A stretch of DNA of 11,086 nt from the NCBI GenBank assembly GCA_003661015.1, contig QMVI01000019.1:1-11086 (forward strand), read 5' to 3'. The stretch comes from Methanosarcinales archaeon (lineage in GTDB: Archaea > Halobacteriota > Methanosarcinia > DSM-18856 > Methermicoccaceae). The notes under the pieces were generated by a model that had not been told where the DNA came from, made no database searches, and saw only the letters and a program-made list of their open reading frames with translations. A program made the position numbers and the translations under genes. Positions 1-6,837 of this stretch are shown here, in pieces (position 1 is the first letter of the stretch; every line of letters begins with the position of its first letter).

Positions 1-417
1 AATGAGTACTTTGAGAAGGTTTCACATCACCTCCCTGATGAAGGGGTAATTGTGATTATGTCTGACCTCCCTCTCATCACTGAAAAAAATATAAACGAAA
101 TCGTTCATAGTGATGCAGACGTTGTTATCGCTCCTGGTAGAGAAGGTGGAACAAATATTTTGATGACAAGGAGACCTGACAGATTCAAAGTGTCATACTA
201 TGAGATCTCTTTTCTCAAACACAAAAGAGTTGCTCAAGAGCTTGGACTTAGTCTGAAGGTGTATGACTCGTTCTATGCATCAGTTGATGTTGATAGAGTT
301 CAAGACTTGGTAGAGGTGCTCATACACTCTAATGGAAGAGCCCATAACTATCTCAAGTCACTTGGATTTGAACTAAATGTCAGTAAAACTGAGACCATGA
401 TTGTAAGGAAAAGGTGA
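1..417 (+). CDS. cofC: 2-phospho-L-lactate guanylyltransferase CofC, 5'-truncated
   Basis: The reading frame is open from base 1 and ends in TGA, giving the C-terminal 138 residues; roughly the first third of a usual ~210-220 residue CofC is off the left edge. CofC couples a nucleotide to 2-phospholactate (or a related three-carbon acid) in the cytoplasm, an early step in making the deazaflavin coenzyme F420. Seen in the sequence: an acidic SDLP motif where the family binds nucleotide/metal, a glycine-rich GREGGTN segment, and the family signature around SYYEISFLKHKR, followed by a DVDRVQDLVE stretch near the C terminus. The family assignment is by motif recollection and is strong. The following mazG-like gene starts four bases after the stop, and its ribosome-binding site overlaps the cofC stop, so the two are probably co-transcribed. 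F420 synthesis points to a methanogen-related archaeon. Confidence 0.88.
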   Translation, partial: NEYFEKVSHHLPDEGVIVIMSDLPLITEKNINEIVHSDADVVIAPGREGGTNILMTRRPDRFKVSYYEISFLKHKRVAQELGLSLKVYDSFYASVDVDRVQDLVEVLIHSNGRAHNYLKSLGFELNVSKTETMIVRKR

Positions 418-421
418 GAAA

Positions 422-739
422 ATGGAGATATCCGAATTTCAAAGAATCCTCAAAAATAGATATCTCGAGAAAGATAGATTGATGGGAGAACTTTTCATGT
501 TGTCTGTCCTGACTGAGGAAGTTGGAGAGCTTGCAAAAGCTATACGATACAAGAATTCGGAGAGAATAGCAGAGGAGTTGGGAGATGTGGTGTTTGTTGC
601 TTTCTGTATTTCAAATTTGTTTGATATTGATATGGAAAGATGTTTGAAAAGCAGATATGTAAATAGGTCTTTTGAAGAAGTTTCAAAAAATTGGAAGGAT
701 GTCTCTTGGAAGAATCATAGAAACACCAACAAAAAATAA
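422..739 (+). CDS. MazG-like nucleotide pyrophosphohydrolase
   Basis: A 105-residue protein of the all-alpha NTP pyrophosphohydrolase (MazG/dUTPase-like) superfamily, which hydrolyses nucleoside triphosphates to monophosphate and pyrophosphate for nucleotide-pool cleaning. The diagnostic metal-binding pattern EExxE...ExxD is intact: E32, E33 and E36 in TEEVGELAKA, then E52 and D55 in EELGDVVF, 15 residues apart. The length fits a single-domain MazG-like protein rather than the two-domain MazG. The start at ATG 422 is supported by AAGGTGAG (411-418) just upstream, which also contains the cofC stop. The 3' end overlaps the end of the convergent transporter gene by 25 bases. The actual nucleotide substrate cannot be told from sequence. 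Confidence 0.85.
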   Translation: MEISEFQRILKNRYLEKDRLMGELFMLSVLTEEVGELAKAIRYKNSERIAEELGDVVFVAFCISNLFDIDMERCLKSRYVNRSFEEVSKNWKDVSWKNHRNTNKK

Positions 740-1683
740 AGCAAATATATAATTCCTCCGACCAGCATTATATACGCACACAACTCCTTCTTAATAAGGA
801 TGTAGAGATACAATATGAGGCAACTCACCAAGGTTAGGGTAATGCTAATCAACTCAACAACTCCAAGATTCCACTGGGTAAATATCATGCCAATTGCAAC
901 AGGAAAAGTGGCTTGAAATATCATCGCTCCAGTGATGTTTCCAAGAGCAAGAGTATCTTTTCCTCTCCAGTACCACAGAACACTGTTCAGCTTCTCGGGT
1001 AGCTCAGTTGCAACTGGAGACAGTAAAAAGGATAAAATGAACAACGGAATTCCTATTGAATGAGATACTGCGGAGAGTTCATCCACAAAGAGTTTTGCAC
1101 CAGTCCATATCAGAACAAGACCTACAATTGTCTGTATAATGTCCAAATTCCTCGATTGAGATATTTTCCCTATGTACAACCCACATTCAGAACATTCTAT
1201 TTCGCCCTCCACCCGGAGTAATTTAAAAGCATACACCACATAGATAACCACCAGTAAAAAAGCAAGCAAATCTCTGAATGGATGGAGAAATAGAGAAACG
1301 AGGACAATGAGGGTGTAAGCAATCATAAAGTAAAGAAGGTCAAGCTTTATGTGGGTGGTGTCGATATTGAGTTTGATTTTTCTCCTTCCACCAAGAGTGG
1401 CTAAAATAATCGTTAAGCCGCCCATGAACATTGCAAGAGAGGATAGCATGAAGGGTGCTCCAAGAATCGCCCCTATACCTATTTCATCTCCACCCTCTTT
1501 TGCAAAAAAGATTGCAATTATTGGGAGGATTGTTTCAGGAAAGGCGGTGCCCACCGCTGCAAACAGACTGCCTGTTGCACACGCCGAGATTCTGTATCGG
1601 TATGCAACCCACTCAATTCCATTGGTAAACAACTCACAGCCAATAACCACTATAATAAGAGACAGTAGAAGCTCAGCGTACAT
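715..1683 (-). CDS. Sodium/calcium exchanger family (CaCA) membrane transporter
   Basis: A 322-residue polytopic membrane protein with the two inverted alpha-repeats of the cation/Ca2+ antiporter superfamily. Repeat 1 (about residues 36-80) contains GTAFPE (Glu50) and GIGAILGAPF; repeat 2 (about 220-262) contains ATELPE (Glu230) and ALGNITGAMIF. These glutamates are the equivalents of the ion-binding pair of archaeal NCX proteins, by family knowledge. About ten hydrophobic segments are visible. The central loop holds a CSEC pair (Cys164, Cys167), unusual for this family. The ATG at 1683 is preferred over a TTG one codon upstream; it has a GGAGG at 1690-1694 (minus sense, 6 bases away) lying inside the end of hflX, which it overlaps by 11 bases, so translation is probably coupled. 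Ion specificity (Ca2+, Na+, other) is not determinable. Confidence 0.87.
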   Translation of the reverse strand: MYAELLLSLIIVVIGCELFTNGIEWVAYRYRISACATGSLFAAVGTAFPETILPIIAIFFAKEGGDEIGIGAILGAPFMLSSLAMFMGGLTIILATLGGRRKIKLNIDTTHIKLDLLYFMIAYTLIVLVSLFLHPFRDLLAFLLVVIYVVYAFKLLRVEGEIECSECGLYIGKISQSRNLDIIQTIVGLVLIWTGAKLFVDELSAVSHSIGIPLFILSFLLSPVATELPEKLNSVLWYWRGKDTLALGNITGAMIFQATFPVAIGMIFTQWNLGVVELISITLTLVSCLILYLYILIKKELCAYIMLVGGIIYLLYFLLVFL

Positions 1684-2908
1684 CAAGAGCCTCCATTATC
1701 CTTTTCATCTCCTCATGACTTGTTTGATATATCACCTTTATATAGGAGTCAAAGTAAAGTTCTCTAACTATTCCCTTCTTGTAGAGTGTAGAGAGCTTTT
1801 TAAGAGACTCTGGACTCATTGGAAGAATCATCTCTTTTGTCTCGAGTGGTGGCAACAACTCCCCAATCTTGGTCTTAAGGTCCTCGATTCCTTCCTGATT
1901 CAATGCAGAAACAATAACAGGATTTGGAGCAAGGTGTCTAACTGGCTCAAGCTCAAAGCACTTTGCTTTATCAATCTTGTTGAAAACAGTTATGATTGGA
2001 CGTTCAAGCCAATCATTGAAGAGGGTGGAGTGAGATGTCTTGAGCTTTCTTCTTATATTTTTCTGGGACTCGCTCGCATCCACCACCACCAATATCACAT
2101 CTGCCTCATAAATCTCAGAAAATGTTGACCTAAATGCCTCTATCATGAAGTGTGGAAGTCCTTCAAGAAAACCAACCGTGTCGGTCAGCATGACTTTTCT
2201 GCCATCTATCCTCATGCTCCTCGTGATGGGACTCAACGTAGTGAAAAGTTGATCCGTGGATTTCGAACATCTCTTGCCAACCAAAGCATTCAAGAGAGTA
2301 CTCTTTCCTGCATTTGTATAACCACAAATAGCAACTCTCGGTATGCCCTATGATCTGTACCTTTTTCTTCTTGCCTCCTGAGATTTTGTGTAAGTTTTTA
2401 GCTCCTTCTTCAGTTTCAATATTCTTTTTTGGATGTCATCAGCATATGATGTTCCATACCTACCAAGCCCCATAAAACCCGGGCGCTCACGCTTTTTGAG
2501 TATGGATGTTAGCTCCCGCGCCCTTGGAAGCTCGTAGGCGAGTGTGGCAAGTTCAACTTGTAGCTTTGCCACCTTGCTCCTTGCCCGTTTTGCGAATATT
2601 TCCAGAATCAGATTCAACCTATCAATTGTCTCAACATTGAACATTTTTGTTAGATTATAAACCTGGGTAGGAGAGAGTCTGTTGTAGAAAATGACCTTAT
2701 CAACACCCACCACATTCCGTTTTATCTCTTCTACCTTGCCCTCCCCAATCTGATACCTTATGTCTGGACTCCTCTTCTGAATGACCACATCTTTTATATC
2801 ATACCCTGCGGAGTCTGCCAAGTGCTTGAATTCCTTGATTTTGAAATCTATATCCTCCTTGCTCGTGTGCGGGTCTGCCCTCAAAACCAACAATACGCTC
2901 TCTCTCAT
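1673..2908 (-). CDS. hflX: GTPase HflX with an in-frame TAG codon (putative pyrrolysine)
   Basis: If TAG at 2348-2350 is read as an amino acid, this is a full-length 411-residue HflX, a ribosome-associated GTPase that in bacteria splits stalled ribosomes. Residues 1-186 form the N-terminal HflX domain, including the family's YQIGEGKVEEI and the basic helix ending RRKRYRS. Codon 187 is TAG. Residues 188-411 are the G domain: G1 GYTNAGKST (196-204), TTL/SPITR switch I (223-230), G3 DTVGF (243-247), G4 NKID (310-313), G5 VSA (333-335). Both halves are in the same frame and abut without loss or duplication. No ATG, GTG or TTG lies between the TAG and the middle of the P-loop; the first (TTG, 2291-2293) would remove the Walker A lysine. 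A substitution pseudogene is the alternative, but all other motifs are intact. It is the third gene of a four-gene operon, starting six bases after the upstream TGA. Confidence 0.85.
2348..2350 (-). other. In-frame amber codon 187 of hflX (candidate pyrrolysine)
   Basis: The plus strand reads CTA, so the mRNA codon is UAG. It follows RRKRYRS and precedes GIPRVAICGYTNAGKST in the same frame, at the linker between the N-terminal domain and the G domain, a position that is variable in HflX proteins. Confidence 0.8.
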
Positions 2909-2914
2909 CCCATA

Positions 2915-3304
2915 TCAACCCTATCCCAGCTTTAATAAAAGTTCCCTTGCAGAATATGCAATGTGGTGTGCTATTTCAATAGCTCTCCTCTCTCCTATTG
3001 ACTCTGGATATCTGACTGTTCTTCCGAGCATTGCACTTGCCATCTACTCATCGATGCCGAACAGTTCCCCCCTCTCGATCACAATATCTAACCCCCCATA
3101 TGCATTAGGAAGTGATGATATACTCTCTCTGAGAAAGTCTGAGATGTTTCTCAAGGTTGGCTCTTTGCTTGTTGTGGAAGATATATTGATGTAAAGGACT
3201 TTTGCCACATATGTTGGCTCAACCTCACACACAACTACCGAGCAAACCATCAGATAATGCCCATCGATTGCATGCCTTCCGGATATATCACATACGACTA
3301 TCAT
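2915..3304 (-). CDS. DUF2209-like archaeal protein with in-frame TAG codons
   Basis: Reading two TAG codons as sense gives a 129-residue protein ending at TGA 2915-2917. It resembles the archaeal DUF2209 family (unknown function) from memory: an N-terminal CDISGRHAIDGHYLMVC, a central VIERGELFG, and a C-terminal RYPESIGERRAIEIAHH with an AHH pair. The TAG at codon 87 (3044-3046) separates the ERGELFGIDE segment from the PES/AHH segment, which I recall as one continuous domain of about 120-130 residues; stopping at TAG would leave only 86 residues. The second TAG (codon 128, 2921-2923) is followed by one Gly codon and TGA. The ATG start overlaps the upstream gene's stop as ATGA. Alternative readings: TAG terminates and the ATG directly after it restarts a 40-codon ORF, or the gene is decaying. 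The family name is moderately certain; the function is unknown. Confidence 0.72.
2921..2923 (-). other. Second in-frame amber, two codons before TGA
   Basis: Codon 128 of the DUF2209-like gene is UAG, followed by GGU and UGA (2915-2917). It could be the true stop under the standard code. If TAG is sense throughout, it adds two residues and TGA terminates. This same stretch also carries the likely ribosome-binding region for hflX (GGTTGAT, five bases before its ATG). Confidence 0.55.
3044..3046 (-). other. In-frame amber codon 87 of the DUF2209-like gene
   Basis: The plus strand CTA gives UAG in the mRNA, directly followed by AUG. The frame stays open for 40 further codons and encodes what looks like the rest of the domain (RTVRYPES, ERRAIEIAHH). 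Confidence 0.75.
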
Positions 3305-3747
3305 TTGTATATCGTTGCTATTTTTGGAGGTGTAGAGTCCCTGTTAAACAGCTCCAATCTTGTGCCATCTGGATACACTATGACTATTCGCTTAATTGGA
3401 TAGCTAAAGTAGTATGGCTGATAGAGGTAATATATTCTGTCTGACTTTTCATCCACTGACCTTGTGATATTTATAACTCTAACCAGTGCCCTCTTGTCAT
3501 TCAGTTTCAGAATTTTGATCTCTTCGAAAGGCAGAAACTTTCTAATCTCTGGCTCTATTGTCTTTGCACCAAACAACAAAACATATGTTTTTGCTAAGAA
3601 GTTCAGCTCATATTTAAGCTCAAGTGTTGCATTATATCCTTCAAGCCACATCGTTACCTCATCCACCCTAAGATAGGTGGGAGAGGCGGATGCAAGGGGA
3701 GCTGAGGATACTACGAGTAGCATCACAATCAAAGTGATTTTCCACAT
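3301..3747 (-). CDS. Secreted protein of unknown function
   Basis: A 148-residue protein I do not recognise. It begins with a clear signal peptide: a single Lys, a hydrophobic core over residues 4-16, and an ASA-SP type cleavage region near residues 19-22. No second membrane segment is visible, so it is probably exported and soluble or surface associated. Two N-glycosylation sequons occur (NAT at 39-41, NIT at 93-95). The mature part alternates beta-type strands rich in aromatic residues, with a YYLYQPYYF stretch and a VYPDGTRLEL segment near the C terminus. It is the promoter-proximal gene of the minus-strand operon; its ATG lies about 25 bases from a palindromic TATA element and appears leaderless. 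Its stop overlaps the start of the DUF2209-like gene (ATGA). Confidence 0.75.
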   Translation of the reverse strand: MWKITLIVMLLVVSSAPLASASPTYLRVDEVTMWLEGYNATLELKYELNFLAKTYVLLFGAKTIEPEIRKFLPFEEIKILKLNDKRALVRVINITRSVDEKSDRIYYLYQPYYFSYPIKRIVIVYPDGTRLELFNRDSTPPKIATIYK

Positions 3748-3767
3748 CTATCCAATCAAAAACACTT

Positions 3768-3777
3768 TTAATATTAA
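3768..3777. promoter_or_regulatory. Palindromic TATA box shared by two divergent genes
   Basis: TTAATATTAA is a perfect 10-base palindrome. Its centre is about 25 bases from the ATG of the minus-strand secreted-protein gene (3747) and about 24 bases from an ATG of asd (3797). That is the usual archaeal TATA-to-start distance, so it could serve both directions and yield leaderless or nearly leaderless messages. No other TATA-like element is seen in the 49-base gap. Confidence 0.6.
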
Positions 3778-3796
3778 TGAGTTGTGTTGAATGGGG

Positions 3797-4843
3797 ATGA
3801 GTATGATAAAGGCTGGAGTACTTGGTGCAACTGGGGCAGTCGGTCAGAGATTTGTTGAGTTTCTGCAGAACCATCCTTGGTTTGAGTTAAGCACACTTGC
3901 CGCATCTGAAAGAAGTGCTGGGAAATCGTATACAGAGGCAACAAACTGGAGGTTATCAACACCCTTGAACAGAGATGTCTCTGAAATGGAAGTCATAAAC
4001 GTAATGGATATCAAGAAGATTGATGCTGATATCGTGTTCTCAGCTCTTCCTTCGGATGTTGCATATGCGGTCGAGTTAAAATACGCTGAAGAAGGTTTTG
4101 TGGTTGCGAGTAATGCATCAGCCCACAGAATGGAGGATGATGTGCCTCTTGTGATTCCAGAGGTGAACAAGGAACACCTTGAGCTTATTGATGTCCAAAA
4201 AGACAGAAGGAAATGGAATGGATGTATTGTAACAAATCCCAACTGCTCAACAATCATGATGACGATGGCACTCAAGCCTCTAATGGAGTTCGGAATCAGA
4301 AAAGTGTATGTTGCAACCATGCAAGCAGTTTCTGGAGCTGGATACACAGGAGTTCCATCGATGGCAATACTCGACAACATCATACCGTTCATAGCGGGAG
4401 AAGAGAGGAAGATGGAAACTGAGCCACTCAAGATACTTGGAGAGCTTGAAAATGAGAGAATTGTAAATGCAAATATATCGATCAGTGCAAGCTGTCATCG
4501 AGTTCCTGTTCTCGATGGGCATACCGAAGCAATTTGGGTTGAGTTTGATGATGTGGTAGAGCCGGATGATGTGATGGAAAAATTCGAAAGCTTTGACCAT
4601 GGACTCCAAGACCTCCCAACACTTCCAGAGAATTCAATAATGATACACAAAGACGAAGACAGGCCTCAGCCAAGGCTTGATAGAGACTTGGGTAGGGGTA
4701 TGACAGTCTCAGTCGGAAGAATAAGGAAAAGTGAGAACGGCATCAAATTCATTGTACTCGGTCACAACACCGTGAGGGGGGCAGCTGGAGCAAGTGTTCT
4801 AAATGCAGAATTGATGGTTGATATGGGAATTGTAAAAAGTTAA
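3797..4843 (+). CDS. asd: Aspartate-semialdehyde dehydrogenase
   Basis: NADP-dependent enzyme that reduces aspartyl phosphate to aspartate semialdehyde, the branch point to threonine, methionine, isoleucine and lysine/diaminopimelate. The N-terminal Rossmann motif GATGAVGQR is intact, the catalytic cysteine sits in TNPNCST (codon at 4244-4246), and the SCHRVPVLDGH segment supplies the active-site histidine and substrate-binding region. At about 348 residues it has the length of the archaeal/fungal-type enzyme. Three ATGs (3791, 3797, 3803) are possible; 3797 fits a leaderless message from the upstream TATA, while 3803 has GGGGATGA just ahead and starts closest to the conserved Rossmann strand. 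The gene is divergent from the hflX operon and convergent with the DUF1614 gene, only three bases separating the two stops. Confidence 0.93.
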   Translation: MSMIKAGVLGATGAVGQRFVEFLQNHPWFELSTLAASERSAGKSYTEATNWRLSTPLNRDVSEMEVINVMDIKKIDADIVFSALPSDVAYAVELKYAEEGFVVASNASAHRMEDDVPLVIPEVNKEHLELIDVQKDRRKWNGCIVTNPNCSTIMMTMALKPLMEFGIRKVYVATMQAVSGAGYTGVPSMAILDNIIPFIAGEERKMETEPLKILGELENERIVNANISISASCHRVPVLDGHTEAIWVEFDDVVEPDDVMEKFESFDHGLQDLPTLPENSIMIHKDEDRPQPRLDRDLGRGMTVSVGRIRKSENGIKFIVLGHNTVRGAAGASVLNAELMVDMGIVKS

Positions 4844-4846
4844 AAT

Positions 4847-5536
4847 TCAAACAACAGCTGCAAAGATACCAATACATACCGAGAGGAATATCGCCTCGAA
4901 GTTTCCATAACCCCCAATATTGATTTCGGCAGAGCCTTTTTCATCTTCGCCCACTGACAATAACCATGCTATTATGCCCCCTATTACCCCAAGCACTCCA
5001 CCCGACAACATCACCTGAGGTGCTTCATCAACAGATAATAGAAAAGCTATTGGCATTAGTACAAAGCCTATCCATGGAAGTGCAACTATGCCCAGAGGAG
5101 GTCTAAATTCGGTTGTCATATATGTAATTGCCATGGATATCAAAAAAAGCAATAGTGCGCTCAACCTCTCCTCCATTAAATACAGAGTCAAAAAAGCGAG
5201 TATTAGTGGTACTATGAGACCGCCAATATTTATCATAACCCTTGTTGTGAAGAATTTTGTCATTCCCCTTCCATACTCCTCAACAAATGGTATATTGTGC
5301 ATTTTCTCGATCAATCTCGCCTCACTCGAAGTGTAGGTTGGCTTTATCATTTTCATTGTTGTGATACAGACTTCTGCTGGGTATAGTGCGACACACATAA
5401 TCACAAATGCTGCGACCCATCCACCTGAAATTGGAAGTTCTAATCTACCGCTAAAACACACAACCGCTGTGAGAATCGCAATTGTCCAGAGGGATAGAAA
5501 CTTGATGTAAAACCTCGAGTTTAAAAGCTCACGCAT
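4847..5536 (-). CDS. DUF1614 family membrane protein
   Basis: A 229-residue integral membrane protein with about six hydrophobic segments. The assignment to DUF1614 rests on a PPLG motif in the middle (FRPPLGIVALP), an SGGVLGVIGG segment, and the C-terminal signature INIGGYGNFEAIFLS, which matches the family's GGxGxFDxIFL pattern with Tyr and Asn/Glu substitutions. The function of the family is not known. A TTG lies nine codons upstream (5563), but the ATG at 5536 is preferred because GGTGGGTGGG (5541-5550, minus sense) sits directly ahead and the probable transcription start from the upstream TATA falls after 5563. The gene follows hdrD after 35 bases; it may have its own promoter as well as read-through from hdrED. 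Confidence 0.75.
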   Translation of the reverse strand: MRELLNSRFYIKFLSLWTIAILTAVVCFSGRLELPISGGWVAAFVIMCVALYPAEVCITTMKMIKPTYTSSEARLIEKMHNIPFVEEYGRGMTKFFTTRVMINIGGLIVPLILAFLTLYLMEERLSALLLFLISMAITYMTTEFRPPLGIVALPWIGFVLMPIAFLLSVDEAPQVMLSGGVLGVIGGIIAWLLSVGEDEKGSAEINIGGYGNFEAIFLSVCIGIFAAVV

Positions 5537-5567
5537 TTTTCCCACCCACCACACATTAGACAAGCTC

Positions 5568-5575
5568 TTATTTAA
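5568..5575 (-). promoter_or_regulatory. TATA-like element ahead of the DUF1614 gene
   Basis: On the minus strand this reads TTAAATAA and overlaps the stop codon of hdrD. A start about 25 bases on (near 5546) would give a short leader carrying the GGTGGGTGGG ribosome-binding region. Assigned by spacing and composition only. Confidence 0.4.
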
Positions 5576-6837
5576 CTTTTATACAAATATGGATTTTCTG
5601 GTACTTCTGTATCGAGGCCCATGGCTTCTGCCAGTATCACCATTAAATCCTCCATCTCCATATCAATACCCATCTCCTTTATTCCATCTCTCAGATTTCT
5701 TCGACAGAACGGACATGTACTTATTAACATCTCTGCATCGACCTCAATCGCATCCTTTACTCTTCTCTTTGATATCGCAAGAGCAAGTTGTGGAATACCA
5801 GCTTTCACTGCCCCACCTGCTCCACAACACCTTTGAAGTTCTCTGGTACGCTTCATCTCAACAAATTCAAGTCCTGGAATCATCTGAATTAATCTGCGTG
5901 GTGGCTCATATATTCCAAGATGTCTTCCAGTATGGCAAGGGTCATGATAGGTAACCTTCTTTCGAACTGGCTTCAAGTCAAGCTCATATCCCTCATCAAC
6001 AAGCTGGAGAATGTATTGAGGGAGTGTTAATGTTTCAAATGGTAGCTCTTTACCCCAGTACTTTGGCCAGTCAAGTGTTGCGGTTTTCATACACCCCGCA
6101 CAAGAGAACACAACTTTTTTCACACCTCTCTTCCTAAGATTTTCTATATTCTTTATAATGTAATTCTCAACAAGTGGTGATGGCTGTCCAGACCTCATAA
6201 GCACAGAACCACAGCATAGTTCCTCCTCTCCAAGCAATGTGAATGGAACGCCGAGTTCATCAAGAACTCTGACAGATGCAACTGCAACCTTCTGCGCCCT
6301 GAATGCAGCAGTACAGCCAACAAAATATGCAACTTCTGCCTCTTTCTTGAACTCGATGTCAGATGGAAGCCAGCAAAGTCTTTCCTCCTGCTTTGCCTCA
6401 TACATGTTCCCGCTCTTCAAAATCTCCAAAAATCTGGACTGTTTTCCATAGGGACCGACCCCCTCCTCAACTAACATTTCCCTTGTGGTTTCCCAAAGAC
6501 TCACAGTGTCCAGCCTACCCTCGCACACAGTACGGCACGTACCGCATGTCGTACACATATATGTCTGGTCTCTGTACCTCTCAAGTTCCTCCTTTGTTAT
6601 CTCTCTTGGTCCAAAAATCAATGCTCTGAGACCATATTTCTTATTCAGCATCTCCCTCATTTTTAATATTCTGTACTTTGGTGTGAAACCAAGCTTATCC
6701 TCCTCAGACATTGTATCCCAAGGAACAAACCTCTCCTCTTTAATTTCTTGGTAAACAGGACACCATTCTAAGCACTCATTACATCTCGTGCAAGCATCAA
6801 ATTCGAGAAGCTGTGTGCATCTGAACTTCTCAAACAT
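5572..6837 (-). CDS. hdrD: HdrD-like iron-sulfur subunit (two CCG domains)
   Basis: A 421-residue protein of the HdrD/DsrK-type family, the cytoplasmic catalytic subunit of a membrane heterodisulfide reductase that reduces CoM-S-S-CoB, or of a related menaquinone/methanophenazine-linked complex. Two [4Fe-4S] ferredoxin motifs are intact: C16-C19-C22-C26 and C95-C98-C101-C105. Both cysteine-rich CCG domains are complete: C175-X32-CC208/209-X36-C246xxC249 and C301-X35-CC337/338-X36-C375xxC378, matching the family pattern for the noncubane cluster sites. The ATG at 6837 is chosen because GGAGATGAT (6842-6850, minus sense) lies four bases ahead; a TTG at 6852 and an ATG at 6846 are in frame upstream. 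It overlaps the cytochrome gene by eight bases. The gene order E then D is as in Methanosarcina hdrED. DsrK/HmeD-like assignment is the main alternative. Confidence 0.87.
   Translation of the reverse strand: MFEKFRCTQLLEFDACTRCNECLEWCPVYQEIKEERFVPWDTMSEEDKLGFTPKYRILKMREMLNKKYGLRALIFGPREITKEELERYRDQTYMCTTCGTCRTVCEGRLDTVSLWETTREMLVEEGVGPYGKQSRFLEILKSGNMYEAKQEERLCWLPSDIEFKKEAEVAYFVGCTAAFRAQKVAVASVRVLDELGVPFTLLGEEELCCGSVLMRSGQPSPLVENYIIKNIENLRKRGVKKVVFSCAGCMKTATLDWPKYWGKELPFETLTLPQYILQLVDEGYELDLKPVRKKVTYHDPCHTGRHLGIYEPPRRLIQMIPGLEFVEMKRTRELQRCCGAGGAVKAGIPQLALAISKRRVKDAIEVDAEMLISTCPFCRRNLRDGIKEMGIDMEMEDLMVILAEAMGLDTEVPENPYLYKS

Noticed and set aside
1349..2128. A 259-codon plus-strand open frame across the transporter and hflX
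   Set aside because: It lies antisense to two genes with clear family motifs, and its translation has no recognisable domain.
2291..2350. hflX as two separate genes, or as a frameshifted pseudogene
   Set aside because: The halves share one frame, nothing is duplicated or lost, and the downstream half has no start codon before the P-loop. Only the TAG interrupts it.
2310..2350. A PYLIS-like hairpin just after the hflX TAG
   Set aside because: Only short, bulged pairings are possible (for example UAG with CUA across about 16 bases). No convincing stem is visible by eye.
3041..3046. TAG followed by ATG as termination and restart, giving two small proteins
   Set aside because: The two pieces look like consecutive parts of one conserved domain and the same amber pattern occurs in the next gene. 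It is kept as an alternative in the feature text.
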